This document shows, piece by piece, positions 9,286-24,100 of a stretch of 64,000 nt of DNA. The position numbers and the translations under genes are program-made. Each line of letters opens with the position of its first letter. The first letter of the stretch is position 1. Source of the DNA: Lycocorax pyrrhopterus obiensis (Eukaryota; Chordata; Aves; Passeriformes; Paradisaeidae); NCBI GenBank assembly GCA_014706295.1, contig JACSVZ010000002.1, positions 18,956,494 through 19,020,493 on the forward strand. Reading direction: 5' to 3'. The notes beneath the pieces were generated by a model, which made no database searches, had not been told where the DNA came from, and saw only the letters and a program-made list of their open reading frames with translations.

Positions 9286-12200
9286 GTAAGTATTGTAAAT
9301 GTCAAGTCTTGCAGAAATGCACATGAAAAGAAAACCTGGCTGTGGATATTGTCAAATAGGTATTGTCGTGCTGTAAAAACTTAATCTAGAGAGAGTAGTG
9401 CAGTCTAGAGCAGTTCAGTATCTTTTCAGATGGGGTATTCTACTTGCATTGGTGTGATAGAAGAAGAAAATATTTGATTATGATGTGTTTAGGCATTGTT
9501 TTCATATCAGATCTGAGGATACAGGTCTTTTCCTCCCAGAAAGCGTTGGATCTAGTGCTGACTCCTGCTACATTCATTATTGGCATGCTGGATTACAGTT
9601 GTCCATTATGCAGCTCTCTATTCAGGGTTATGGACCTGATCAGCATTTTGTAATAAGAAAACAAAGTGCTTCTCGGTTGTGTAGTTTACCAGTGACAGTA
9701 TTCTGTTAGAAATCGTGACAGCCTGTTTTTAAAACTGTTAGCTTTTCACATATCTCAGATTTCTAAGCTAGATATTTACAAAAGCCTTGCTTCTACTGCT
9801 TCATGGTGTTTTGCTATTCTCTTAGGTTTTGATTAAGAAAATGGATTAATTTTGGTTTGATTATACTCTAGTATACTCATGTTGCATTCAGCTTTTAGAT
9901 TTTGTTGTGTGGATTTTGAAGAGTGCTTTGGTATTTGGCTTTTAAATACTGCAGAAGAGCATTTGATATATGCAGAAAAAAGTTGCTTATTGTTCTTTGT
10001 ACCATGCTTCTAAAATTTGCTAATTGCATTTCAGTGTGTTTTAATCTTTAGAAACCATTATAATATGCTTTGTTAGAAGGACGGCTCTTAAGATTTTGGA
10101 ATCAAATGTGATCTTATATGTTACCTGTATATTGTTATTATTTTCACCCTTATCTACTTAAAACATGTTTTAAGAGACAGTCTTGAAGCTATAGGCATGT
10201 TTTAATTTTTCTTCAGAAATACTCTCCTATACTCATCTTAAAATACTTGTTTGATGTTGAGATAGACAGTCTATAGCTGGCCATAACAGAAAAGTTCAAC
10301 AGCATATGGTCATTTCTTTCAGGCTAAAATTGAATCCAGTCAGTGTCTAAAATACAAGTTTTGTTATAAATCTGCTGTTCTGCTGAAACTTGAAACACCT
10401 GTTTCAGTGTGCACAGTTGTACTTAGATTGCTTTAGGAGCATATGGAGTTACATATGTAAGTTCCTAGCTTTCCTCAAAGTGCTCCACACAGTGTACGAG
10501 AGTGATATTAGACCTCTTGTAACAAAGTGTGGTCTGCTGCCAGTGTCACGTGCTGTGGAGAGCTGTGTAGGAAGGGAAGAGTCGTGCTCTGACAGGTGGT
10601 GTGCTATAAGCTCTGACTAACTCGAGTGCTGGCCCTGGATGAGACTCTGCATGTGGTACTATTTGACTTGAAGTACAGGCTTCCATCCTTTACAGTAATT
10701 AAAACTCTCATAGGTGCCTTTTACCTATATTGTTGTGGGTAAATTTCAGTGATGATACTTTGGTTGCTTGATCTTCCTCATGTAATCAGATACTTGTACT
10801 TAATAAGATTGTTTATTTATAAAATCTCGTCCATGCTAATACTTTGGGGTTTCCAAGCTGTGCATATTTAGCTTCTGTTGCAGGAGAATTTTTCATACAT
10901 GCAGTTATGGCTTGTGGTGTGTCCTTCTGTTGACGGATGAGGGGGAGTAAGGATGATGGATGGATCTGTTATGTACTATTCAGGTGCTATTCTTCTTGGC
11001 AGTTGCTTTAATGAGCTTTGTGAGAGTGAGCCTTGAAAAAATACCTTTGAAATGTCTCTCAAACTTGGTGTATGAAATGGGAAGCAGCAATGTAAAACCA
11101 TTAAAGAATTGAGATTTTTTTTCCATTAGAGACAAAATGTAATGTGTAATATCAACAATGTGCATTTTTTTCTTAACTTTTAGTAAACTAAAGTTTGGTG
11201 GGTTTTTATGCCCCGCTTTTTTAAAGGAGAAACCTTAATCATATAATGTAAATAATTTCTATGTGTTCTATGGAACCACGAAGGGAAGACTAAGGTGTGC
11301 TTTGTGGTTTCAACAAACTTTAGTATTCTTCAAAGGACCACTAAGATGTTTTTGCAAAACTGTGTTTTGAAAATACTTGTGGTTTAAATTTTGACAGAGA
11401 AATCTTGCACCTCAAAGGTTACTAATGTGCAAGGCAGACACCATTACAGTATTTCAGATTATGATGTATCTTATTCTGTTTTCATTAGGAAGAAGCAAAT
11501 CCATTTTTATGTTAAATGCTGCTTGGTCAAAAAATCTGTGAAGAAAAGAATGTAAATTTACTCATACAAACACCTACAAACACTTGACAAAGAGCAATTA
11601 CTGTTAAACTGTTCATTGAGGCCATCCATTGATAAGAGGTCAATTTCTAGATAAAAAGTGAAGAAGTATGCCCTAATTTGAATGGGAGGGGAATACCATG
11701 AAGTTGTTCAATGGGTTTGGAAGCCATAGTTAGTTTTTCATAATAACAAGTGGAAAACATATATCTTTAATAATATCTGTATGTACTTTGATAATTCACA
11801 GGTCAGATAAGTTTATTGAATATATTTTGACCTTTGGTCTTAAAATAGTCCACTCTTTCATTTCTTCAGGGGCTGAAATGAATGAATTTTGTTACTTTAC
11901 TGGTAAAGATGAGAAATTATTTAATTGTAAAACATAGTTGTTTTTCTGTTAATATAACAAAAAGATGTTCATCTATGATTGTTCAAACTACATTTTTGGT
12001 GGAGAAGAGTCAGGTCAGACATATTAACAGGAACTAGCAAACCAAGAAGGAATATATTGCAAAGTACTTTAATTCTGTGACTATTAGGAAAGGGCAGAAA
12101 TATTTGTAAATGCAGGATCCTCCTTTTTTTAAAGGCAAGTTTTTTGTTGGACATCTTGCTGCATTTCCATCTAAATGATTGTATACCTTCCTTGTGATAA

Positions 12201-14380
12201 AGAGACACTGATACCAAAAGCAATGACTGGGGTCTGACATAGCTTTTGTAAGTTGAAGATCTATGTAAGATTTTACAACGAGGTTAAAGGGAAAACTTTT
12301 TCTCCATGTGTATGTGTATGGTATGGCTTTGAAAAGAAGCGTCTTTGTATCACAGAGTTTCCACGGTCTGTCTCCTTTAAACCTTTCCGTTCTCTTACTT
12401 GTAGAGAAAAGCGTGTACAACTTTGTTCTCTCCCCTCTCTGTTTTTTTTATTATTTACATAATTTGTCAACTGTTTGAGTCAGGATAGTTACTTCTGCTT
12501 GTTTGTGTAGTGCTTTTATCTCAGCTGGGACCTCTGAGTAGTACAGTGCTGTAATAACTTACAGTATTGTGTTTCTCACTTTACTTGCATTCACATTTCA
12601 TCTGAAAGGCCTCATACACAACATCTTGTGGCTTGTAGATGCACAGCCTGTGGACACTGGTGGGTTCGCCTTAACAACTTTAGTCTTGCCTTTTATTTGA
12701 TTTAGATATGCCATGTTTCTGGATTGCTACCTGATTTGTGAAATAATGTTGATGAAACGAAGGGCTCAGACTTGTAGTCCAATTTTGCAGTTCAGCCAGG
12801 TGCTATGCATTGCCTGAAGCAGGTAAATGAGCCATTCTTTGTTTCTCTGAATGTGCGTAAAAGTAGTAAAAAAAGGTTAAGACAATTAAAATGTCTTTGG
12901 TAATCTGATTTATCAAATCACAGCGGCTTAATGCAGGTCTGAACCCCCATTCCACCTTAATATCTGCAGATAGAGATTATTAAATACTTGTTTAATATAT
13001 ATGGAAATGTCAAGAAGAAAAGTTGATATTATTGTCATTTGCAAACTCAGAGCTGACCCTTTCCAGCTGCAAATAATCAAGATGATGCAAGGAAAGGAAT
13101 GGCATTTTGGCAACTAACCATTTGTGTTCTCAGGCTTGTTAAGTGATTGAATCATGTAGGATGATTATATGGTAACTTATTCTTACGGATGTTCATATAA
13201 ATTCTTCTTTTGACAGATTCACTAGACAAAAACACAAGACTAATTTTTATGCAAAATGTGGAAGCTGAAATGCATATTTTTGGAATATGCTCTCTGCATT
13301 AACTTTACCTGCTGATGCAAACAGACTTCCTGCATGTGTGAACACATCCAACAGAGATGCACTTTTTAATTTCTGCAAACCTAGTAGCTTCAGGTTCTGT
13401 AGATCTGATAGACCCTCTTGCCAAAACAACCTCACTATTGCAATAAATTCTTCTGAAATACTTCTTAGTATCTAAAATTTTGCTAATTGCCTGCACACAG
13501 GGTAGTTTCATTCAAGTTTTTATTTATGACAGCCACCATATGGAATGATTACATAACTTAAATTTTAAATCTACTGTCATCAGTCTTAGTGTGGATTACT
13601 GACATGAAGAAAAACTCATCATCACTTTATTTAATTTTTTTTCTAGATTTAATTTCTTTGTAAGTTGTGCCAGTAGGAAATAGACGTGCAAATACATTTG
13701 AAATATTGTGATGTTTTTAGAAGTACTACAGCTTCAATGCGTAAGTGCCGTCAAACCCTACATTTTAGGATACTCTAGGGGAGGGGTAAAAAATGTGAAA
13801 GTAATTTTATATCAGCTTGGAAATAATAAGAACATGGTACAAATTTCTGGAGAGTCAGATGGTCTGGAAAGTGGAAGCAGTTGCTTTTAATCTGTGGATG
13901 AATGTGGCCATTAAGTGGAATCCATTGTCTTGAAAGGCAAACTTATGTGTAGAAGTTTGGTTTTAGCTGCAAAACATGAGTGTTTTTTCTTTTTTTTAGC
14001 AGTCAGAACATTTTGAGATGGTGACTAGGACTGTCATGATATTATTCTTGCTAAAAATAGCTAGCATTATCTTAGTTTTCAGTATTGATTTCAGCAGGTG
14101 GTTGTTTCTCAATTTAAATATGTCAGGAAGAAAGAAAATTATGTAAGAAGCAGTGAGAATAATCCTGAAAACTTATGGGGTGACTTCTAAGAGTTGCAGT
14201 AAAGAGAGTGCACAGAACAAACAGGCTTTTAAAATTCTTCATCTTCAACTGGAAAAGGAACAATCCAGAAACTCCCTTGCAACCCTTCCTAGAAAGCAAG
14301 GATCTGCACTTTATCACTTTATTAGCTTTGTGTGTTGAAGACTTTCCTGTTAAATGTTGTATTAAATAGGTATTGGAAAT
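9286..14380. other. Intronic DNA, no gene seen
   Basis: AT-rich intron sequence with no recognised repeat or exon. A perfect MEF2-type decamer (CTAAAAATAG, 14051-14060) is present, but such matches are expected by chance in this composition. Open frames here stay under about 130 codons and resemble nothing known to me. Confidence 0.7.
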
Positions 14381-15130
14381 AATAGAATCACTAGAAAGAC
14401 AGCTGGTAAGGGTCTCAACTTGGAGCCAGTTGTCCACACCTATATCTTTAAAGTCCATTACTTCTTGCTCAGCATTGCATGAGTATGAACTCCAGTATTT
14501 GAAAACATTTGTCTCTCCTCAGCAATCTTTTCTTTAAACAAAACAGCTCTGACTCTATCCTCATCCTCATGAATTGTATTTTATGATAATTCTTGTTTCT
14601 CTGCCTTCAATTATTTCCAAAGTGTATATATCTCATTTCAGTGCCCAGTGGAACATTACCAGAGCTGGTAGAACAACAAGAATACTCATACATAATTTTT
14701 CTCCTAAATCCCAGTACAGTCTTTGCCTTTTATTTTTTTTCTGTTGTAAAACCCCAGCTATTGTTTAGTCATATTTGGATTCTTGTGGGCTATGTTTTTA
14801 TGCAGAATTGCAACCTCAGCAGTTGTTATTATCCATTATCTGAGCAGTTAATTGTTTTTGGCTAAGCACAGAATCTTCCACTTGGTTCTCATTGAACTAA
14901 ATCTCTCTTTTTTCCCCAAGCTGCTTCTCCAATTTGTCAAGTTCATTTTATATTCTAATTTTGTTCTCTAATGTGCTTACAGCCCCCTCCTATCAACCTG
15001 TCAACCCTCCCACCAGAAAGCCTGTAAGCACACTGCAAATTTAATAAGTATAATCTTCATTTCATCGCCCAGGTTGCTACCTGAAGGCCTGTAAGGGTAT
15101 TGGGAGCAGTATGTACCACTGTGGTGTGAT
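14381..15130 (-). repeat. Ancient CR1/L3-like LINE fragment, antisense to NEBL
   Basis: On the minus strand this is a decayed non-LTR retrotransposon. Its reverse complement reads, in order, part of the reverse-transcriptase end and then downstream sequence. Around 14926-15046 the minus strand gives an IKFA segment (from the FADD catalytic region) and, after an interruption, STLENKIRI and NELDKLEK-like residues that follow it in CR1/L3 proteins, with in-frame stops. The stretch 14490-14900 resembles the consensus downstream of that motif. The edge near 14381 resembles the terminal 'AATAGAATCA' 3' end. A short segment near 14995-15030 does not fit and looks like an internal rearrangement. It is inactive and boundaries are approximate. 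The match is from remembered repeat consensus, not a search. Confidence 0.65.
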
Positions 15131-18100
15131 GCAGCCTTCCCTTCTGTAGTGAGCAGTGATGAATAAGAGAAGTACTTTGTCTTCTCTCCCTATTCATAGA
15201 GTGCTAGATCAAGCATTGAGTTCTGTGTGAGAAAAAGTAAAATTGTGAAATAGCATAATCGTGGATATTTATGCTGACTGCTTAAATGTAAGAGACAACT
15301 ATAGTAAGAGGAAACATGCATTCCTGCTGCTTGGTTCTGTGTTACCTTATTTGGTTAATTCAGTATTCAGTCCAAATTACTATTGGTGGTATCCAATAAT
15401 GTAAAGTAAAGCTGAGCCTATTTGCTAGAACAATTGAAGGAGCTTCTTAGGCAAAATATATTTGAGTCTCTGAAAGGTGTTTGATGCATATCTTTAAACT
15501 GTTCCAAGAAGGCACATAAGAACACTTCGTCAGAGTTGCTGAATAACGTGCATGAGGCAGATGGTGGTTAGTTGCAAAGGAATTACTAAAGAATAATCAT
15601 CACTGACACTCAGATCTTGGGAAGAGTTGGGCTGTTTTTATTGCTGTGACTGTGTCTGATTAATGGGATACAAACCCATTTCTTGGGTTCTGTTTCAACA
15701 TGTTTAATTGGCCATGTCCTGATTTCATGTTGGGTCAAGATGTGCATATATTAAATGCATGGTGGGCGTGCAGGGAGAGGACTCCGTGAGCTCCAGCAGG
15801 TCCCTTGGTTTTCATTGTGGCAGGCTGGGGAGAGCACCATGGTGCAGCTCATGCACAGCTTAGTGCAGCCAGCCTGCTTCCCTGCTGGTCCAAGTGGAGT
15901 AGAAAAATGACCCCAAGGGAGATGAGTTGTTACCTTTTTCTCTCAGAGCAGGTGAATTCTCAGATTTCATTGAGGCAGTTCTGTCATGTCTAGTTCCTGA
16001 TGTGAGTGCGGGGACTGTGTTTGGAATTCATGTTTTAATATTTTACCTGTAGGTGAAATATTGTTGTTGCCCCTGTTGTTGCTCCAAAGGGACAATTACA
16101 ATTTAGTATTACTTAGGGTGGTGCTGGGACAAGTAAATAGAAAATATGCACATGAATATCATACATTTAATTTTATTTATTTTATTTGATTGAAGACTGC
16201 ACTAAACATAGACATCTTTGCTGTTTGGAATCCTGACCTGTTGCCAGTTGATATCTTGGCTCAAGTAAATGTGTGTTTTTAATATATATAATCATTGGTC
16301 ATTGTGTATAGCAGATAATTCTTCCAAGGAAGAACACATGCATATCCTCAGCACCTTTAGCCATAGAATATACTAAACATATACTCTCAGGGGACTGTGA
16401 TTACTGAGGCAGTTTCAGTAAGCGGGATTTTCTTTGCTTGCAAGTATTTTAGCCACTCTTGATGCTTAAGATAATTCAGTTTTCTTACTGTTGCTTTCTG
16501 TACTCAGTCCTAAAGATTGATGAAGTTCATTTCATTATATTTACTAAAATATTAAGGCAACAGAACAAGAACCATAGATGAAATTTATGAAATTTTGTGA
16601 TTCCACGCATAGCTTGAGCTTTGGAACCAGTTGTAGCAAGCCTGTGAAGTCTTGATGGTGTGGTTTGATAACAGCTTTGTGATTTAACTGTTTCAGGTTT
16701 TAAATGTTCTAAACCGTACAAATTCCCATCATATCTGCCAAAGAACTTAAGAAAAGTATTTTCACCTGGCAGAATTTGAATTTCTGTGCAGCTCTGCTAA
16801 TGTTGCTGTTGGTAGCAAATAAACCTGCTGTCCTGAAATGCTCTCTGTAAAGCTTGAAGAAAAATAAGTGTATGCTGCAATCTTTCATACAATTTTGAAT
16901 TTTTTAGAGTTGATGATGCCAGTTGAGAAGGACAACATCGTGTCAGTCAGCTCAGTGTCAAGAAACGTGTTTTGCTGTTTACATACAACATCAGTGAAAG
17001 ATAACTGTAATTATCCAGACAATACACAATCTCGGCTGAGTGGTCAATTACTTTTATTTTATTTTAATATTTTTGAATATTGTGGTGTGCTTATAGAAAC
17101 TTGCTAAATTCAGTGATTGTAGAAGTTACACTGAGGGCAGTGTTTGGCTGTGTGATGTTAAAGTTCTTTGAAAAGGAGACAGAAGGCAGGACTCACAAGG
17201 GAAAAGTTTGCCCTAAGAAGAGGTGGGCGAAATATTTGTTGAATAACTGGTCTGTCTCAAAATAAATGACACTAGCCAGTTCATGCTGCCTCTAGTTATG
17301 TCACCTCACATTGCAACTTTTTGAAAAACAAAACCCCTGCAGTTAATTCTGCTTGATTTGCGGATCAATTAATTTCTTCTCTCTCTGCCTCCCTCTGTCT
17401 TCTGATGTTGGAGTAGATGTTACATCAGAGTTGGCCAAGCTATTTTCCCTTGCTTTCTCTTCACTTTGCCTCTGTAATTTTCATTTGTACTAGGGGGAAA
17501 GTCTGGATGATAAGTAGTGCAGAATTTTTAGTCTCAAATTTCCTCCTCCCCATCTCTCCTGTTTTCCTTCTCCAAAAACTCCTGTTCTTGGTTGTGCTGC
17601 AGTTGTGTTATGGTAGTTGATCCCATCACATCTTAGCATGAAGAGGGCACAAAAATGTGCCATTAGTGTCACACTTGAGAGAAGACTACAGCAGCTTAGT
17701 TTTAAAAATGAAAAACTAATTGTAATTTGGCCATTTAAGCACATATTGCAAAGACTGTTCTGGGAGGTGCATAGTTACTCTTTAAAGAGGATTTCTAAAA
17801 ATGTAGAACTATATGGATACTGGACCCATTTCTTTCCTTGCTTCACAGTTTCAAAAATTCACACTATGTTTTTTCCCCTTTTAGGAGAACAAATGTGTGG
17901 AGGTAGTCCATCATGTTCTTCCTCTCTAAATGGCAGCATTTTTCACACAGGTGTATTGGTGTAATGCCAATTTCACAGATTTAAAAATAAAATCGTGCTG
18001 CATTTTAATTCAGTTATACCTCAGATATTTTTTTTTTAACTTGGCAAACTAAGTGATAATAGCTGTTTTTGTTTTGTTCCAGTTTTACTCTGGAAGAATT

Positions 18101-21100
18101 CAGTACTTGTAACGCAATTCCTTTTGACATGGGAAAACTGTAAATAGAAATACTTAGGGAAAAAATTAAAAGAAAAAAGATGCTGATTTCAGACTTAATT
18201 AAAATGCAAGTGGCTAAGTTTGTGGAGGGAAAAAGTGGCAAGAGGAAATAAATTGACTAAATAAAAAAGCATGGACTATTTCTGCTGAACAGTGTAGAGT
18301 GGCGTACATTCAGCACAGTAGGGTGTTATGTTGCATAGTATTGGTTGTGTGTATCTGCAAATGCAAGAGGGAGGACATCTCTGACTGGATTTGCTCAGTC
18401 ATACAAAAAGAAAAGGGACCAGTATGAGGATTTCTAGCAGCAGAAGTGCTCAATAAGTTGCTGATCAGGAGATGATTAACACTGTTAGAACTGGCAGCAT
18501 GCTTGGTGTGTTGCTGCTGTAAGGGAGGTGCCAGTACGTGTTTTAAAGAACCTGCCTGGAAACATACATGTTGAAAAGCAAAGCTTCTTAGAGGGCTTGG
18601 AGTTATAATTATGCTGTAACACAGGAAGGTCTGAGAGTTATATCTTGAAGTAGTTGGTAGGGATTTGTCAGGCTACCAGAAAACAGAGATGAAGCTTGTT
18701 AGAACAGTTATTAGCATTACTTGTTCATTACTGGTCATTAGCACAAAATTGTTAGAAGTAATGGAGAAAGGTAAAAACAGTCTGGAAGAAAAAAACACAT
18801 CAGAATATATATTTAGAAGAATAATATTATCTGAAATATGGCACCTCTAGTAATTTTCCCAGAATTTATCTCATTTAATGGTGATGATGTCTGCTTAAAC
18901 AAGGGGAAGAGTATGCATGCAGAGAAAGCAAGGATAGATGGGAAAGAGAAATAATTTATAAAAATGTTAATTGAACTTTTGAGTTTAGCAATGGCAAACT
19001 ATTTCTGAGATGGTTGCACGTTTGGGTCTTTGATTAGGAATGGGCTGCTATCATCATGAATCATGTCATGAGCTTTTGAATTATTTTGATCTGAAGATCA
19101 AAATGGAGATTAAACAGACATTTCCAGATACCTCACTCTTCATACTGCTTTGTTGCTTCTGTTATAGTTGTGTCAGAAATGTTGGAAATCCATATTAACA
19201 AGAATGGAAGGATGAAAAGGAGGACCAAGTAGATGAGCTTGGATTGAGTTAATAGTCTGCTCCATGCTGTGCTTCACCACACAGTCAGGTCTCAGTTCTT
19301 GCAGAATATTTGCTCAGTCTGAATTCCTTTAATTCTATCTTTATTTTAATGATAAATGAATATTCAGAATAGGAGACACTGTTGTTATATGAAATGTCAC
19401 TCTGTTTATTGGCACTGCAGGTACTGAAGACTTCATCCTGCTTTGAGAAACATGCAGTGAAGTGATTGTTATGAAGTTAGGAATTCACGAGAAAGATCAT
19501 GACAATTGGAAAAAATACAGTTTCTCAGTTTTATGCCCCCTGAAAAGTATTTCTGTACGCTGAGCTAGGCTACCAAATAGTGCCCCTAGAAAGATGAAAA
19601 TCTTGAGGGGAAACTAGGAAGTGCAGTGAGAGTCATGTGAAAATGAAAACAGCGCGTGATTAGTTTTTTTGATAGTCTAATTCAAGCAAGGGTAGATTGT
19701 AAACATTCATTTTTTTCCCACTGAGGTGAAGATGGGTATTCTGAGCAGTCATAATTTAGATTGGTGCTGTTAACATTTTGCATTTATCAATTATGAGCAA
19801 CTTAGCATAGCCAAAGATGTATCTTTGGAATTTGTCTTGAAATGTAAGAGATCATTTGGTTCTATAGGCTACCAAGCTGCTTCAGTACCTATGGATATTT
19901 TTGTAAAACTTGAAAAACTTAGCCCTATTGATAAATAATTGTTTTCTCCACTAGTGACTTCAGGAAGTTTGGAAAGACATTCTGAAGTCTGAATACAAGC
20001 TGGTCAAGCTGTGTATTTATTCCTGTGTTAAAGACCTTTCAGGATGACTCTTGTCTTTGTGGAGCGGAGACTCGAAAGAGCAGCATTCAATTTCTTACAC
20101 TGATTAAATGCTTAACTTTCATGACCATGCTACTGCTGCTGTTTCAAGCCTCATTTGGGTCAGCAGCAGGAGTCTCTCTTACTGCCCAAAAGGCAATGAC
20201 AGATTATGTCTCTTACGCAGAACAATACTCTGTATACAATATATTAACAAAAGAAAAATTTAAGCTTTTTAGGCTGGGTATGGATGAGAAGGAGATTATA
20301 ATGTGCTTTTAGAAGTTGAAGGAAACAGGGTAAAAATGATTATTTTTCTCTGATTACTTATTTCACCCTGAGGAAAATGGCAGCTCCCCATTTTTCATAG
20401 CCTTCTCCATCCTGTCACTTCTGTTCTGAAGAGACACAGGCTCTGAAAGAATTAGTTTGGTGAGCAAACAGGCCCTTTCGTTTTTTTCTGCCATTTTCCT
20501 TTGTGCATTGGCAAAGCCACCTGGCTGCTTGGAGTCAGATCTCTCCAGCAGGTTTCTCATCTCCACTGCAGGCCTCACGAGGTGTGTGAGTAATTCAGCA
20601 TCTGATGTGCTGTGACCACTGCCCCTGCTGTGGGACAGGTGTCTCTCCCTTGTTGCACTGTTTGTATACATGTTGGGTATGCTGTGTAAATGCTTAAGGG
20701 TCTCTCTGATGTGTATCTGCAGAAAGGCTGCCACCAAGGCACTACTTCACAACTGGGATAACTGGTAACTAATACATACAGTTAATAGTAACCATAACAG
20801 TTCATACCAAAGAAATTGGAACTGGACCTTCAGGAACAGATTTGTAACACATCTTTAAGGCTGACGGTCTAGTAGATGAATGTTTCATAGTAATAATTAT
20901 TACTAATTAATTTTATGCCTGTTAGATTTTTTTCCAATGGAACAATTTCTTACTGGGAGATATTTTGCATGAATTTTCCAGTTTCAACAATTTTTTTCCC
21001 CTGTAAGAATCTATATTTTATCTGTGTTGGTTTTATAGTAGCAGAATGCTTTCAGGGACAAAGTATTTAGTTTTGTCAGTTAAGCTTATTTTGCTTACAT

Positions 21101-24100
21101 GTATTTTGCCAAAACAACTATTATGTAATTAATACAGACAATATTTCAGTGTTTTCATATATTAATTTTATTTTATTTGTAGTTTACTTTCGGTGTTATG
21201 ATGACAAATTACAAATAAGAACCTATGAATGTGGAAACAGATAAAATATATTATTTTCAAGAGCATGGAGCTGTAATATAGCTGGGGTTCTCCCCTATAG
21301 CTTGTAAAGAATAGTCATTTTAGAGAGAAAATGTTCTTTTTGGAGAAAAGTTTGATCACAATTCTTCTCAAAAAAACCAAGTTGTTTCTCAATCACACAT
21401 AATATTAAAAATGGTGTGCATATTCATGCAACTGGATGTGAGAAACTCTGCTGCTTCCTGAGATGTGGGAGAAAAATAAAAAGAAGCTTGCAGTAGTGAT
21501 GGCCCTGTGGAGCACTTTAACACACAGAGTTTATAGTCGTTGTAGTCTCCATTTTTAATTTTCTTCTTCTTAGGCATATGTTTTTAAAATTTTATTAGGG
21601 CTTTATTGATAAATGTGTTGTTTCTTTTTTATATAGACTTGACTTAATATTTTGGGTTCTGCCCCCATTACTTTAATATATCAAGCAGTGTGTTAGAAAG
21701 ACTGTCCACAATAAGTATGTTGACTATTGCTCAGGAAAGCAGTCATGAGTCATCCAAACAATCCCAAGACTGTTAAAATGCTTTACAAAGTCTTTCAATA
21801 TAGATCTAACTTATTTTGAATTTAATTCCTTACCTTCTGTGGTTTGTGTTTGCTCTATCGTTGTTCCAGAAGGTTTTGTCTCAAGCTCTAAAACTGATAG
21901 TGTATCTGCCAAAGTTTTTAGTCTTGCTATGATGTTGCAAAATCAAACTTAGTCTTGTGAACCAAGTGACATTTGGAACTTGATGTCTTCTGTACTCACA
22001 TGTATGATGGATATATTGCTAGAATGGAGACCTTAAACAAAGTAATTTAAAATTTAAGAAACCTGTTTTTTTTCCCCATGCATGATGCTTCTTTTGCTAT
22101 ATGTTTTTGAGAGAAACCTTTAAGAAAAGAGGAGCTCTTATATTTGCACACTTGGGTTTTATTACCCAAGAGAGAGATTAATTTAAAATTTTATTACGTT
22201 ACCAGGAACATCTATATCTCTTATATACAACAACAACAAAGGATACCACTTTGACTAGTTTCTTGATAGTTCTAGTGTAGTCTATTACAATTAGGGTTAT
22301 TTTAGATTTGTGTCCTTGGTGCTTTGTTGTTATTTCACAGTAACATGACCAGTAATGTCTTTGTACATATTCCTATGCAACATAATTGCATAGCAACTGT
22401 GAAAGTTAAGGTTAAAATGATTCCTTTACTTTTCCTCACAACTGTATGCATGCCTACTTTCACATGAACCAATTTTTAAAAATTCTGGATTTGAAAAAGT
22501 ACAACTGTAAATGCAAAGCAAAAATTAATAAATGGTGTTGTTTTCCCATCTTTACTGTATATTAGTGGAAATGTGCTTATTCTGGAAAGAGCTATATTGG
22601 TAATTTCAGTATATATATTGCTTGCAATTTTTATTTTGGGCGGTTCAGGTCAATGAGAATTTAACAGTAACAGATTTTTTTCTGTCCCAATGTAACTTGT
22701 GAGAATGCTTATGTTAATTTTCAAAAGTTCTTTTTCTAGAGAAAAATAAGGTCAAAGAAGTAATCTGGCATTTTTTGTAAAGAAATTAACAGCACTGGAA
22801 GCCTTCATGGCCCCACTTTTTTATCTGCTATAAAGCAGCTATATGAAAAAATCATCTGTTTTGGTCACAGTAAATTAAGTAGTAAATGGGCAAGAGCTGG
22901 GAAAGATTCAACATTTAGAGCTCTACAAAGAGTCAAACACCTATCAATTTCCCCAAAGAAGCGATGGGATTATTTTTGAATAGGGGAAGCTTAATCACAT
23001 CTTTTAGTGGAAGATGCTGGGTATGAAACCATTGGGTAATGTTAGAAATATACATCTGAGCTGAAAAGATTTTTCCATATGCTGCAATCTTCATGAAGGC
23101 TGTACTAAGCAGAGCTTCGTAAACAATTCTGTTGATGCATAGGAGTTCATCTCAGCTGTGTTAGCCTTGCAATAGAGATGGGTGAAAAGCAGAAAATACT
23201 TGTAGTTCCCCCAGAAAGTCATGCCTTAAAGTAGGGATGCACTGAACACTTGAAAGGAAAAGAGCCTGCAGAATCAGAACATCATTTCTACTGTCATTTT
23301 AAAGTGACTTGAAGAGTACTATCATCCATTATATAATTTGCTTGTGGAGTGCCTGTTATTGTTGTGGTTGAATACTTTTTTTACCGAGGGGGTGTTATAT
23401 AAAGTTGATGGGCCCGTGTATTGTAAAACAATACATGTCTCTGATGCAGGGCTGGAATTCTGCATGTCCTGGAACACTGTTTTGAGGACTGACCAGTAAA
23501 TTGAAGACAAGTAACTAAAACAGCCTTGCCATGAGTGTAGACTATTGAAGGAAGTTTGAAAGAGTTAAATACTCAAGCATACCTTGTAAACGGTAGTATG
23601 GTGTTATTGTTTTTTCAGACACTGCATTGAAGGGGACGTTTTAAAAGTTAGATGTGCTTTTTAGATGTGGTTGCTACTAGTCATCTTAGAACTGTTGCTT
23701 GTATCTCCGAAGCTGCTCTCATCACTGGGAAACAGAAGTGTACGTGATGTCTCTGAAAAGTAATTGAAAAAAATAATTGAAGTAGGCCACTGGCTACTCT
23801 ATGTTCTCTTTTCTTGATGGGAGGAATTAAGAAATACAGCCTTTTGTACTTTTTTGAATGTTCAATTTGTCACTCTTTTCCCAGCAGGAGAGATGTGCTC
23901 AATGGAATATCTTGTGGTTTGATTTCATTTGTGCTGTAAGTAGAGCAGCTTTTATTGACCTTACAAGAAGATGCACACATTAGTATAGTGGATTATGTAG
24001 TTAATTTATATTTTGACTGACATAAAATATTAAGACTCATAACCATTTCTCTAGGAGAAGAAATATGTAAAGCAATGGGGAGAGAAGTACTTACTGCACA

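Noticed and set aside
14051..14060. Perfect MEF2 consensus CTAAAAATAG (also CTATTAATAG at 26361-26370)
   Set aside because: Attractive for a muscle gene, but a YTAWWWWTAR pattern is expected many times by chance in 64 kb of AT-rich sequence.
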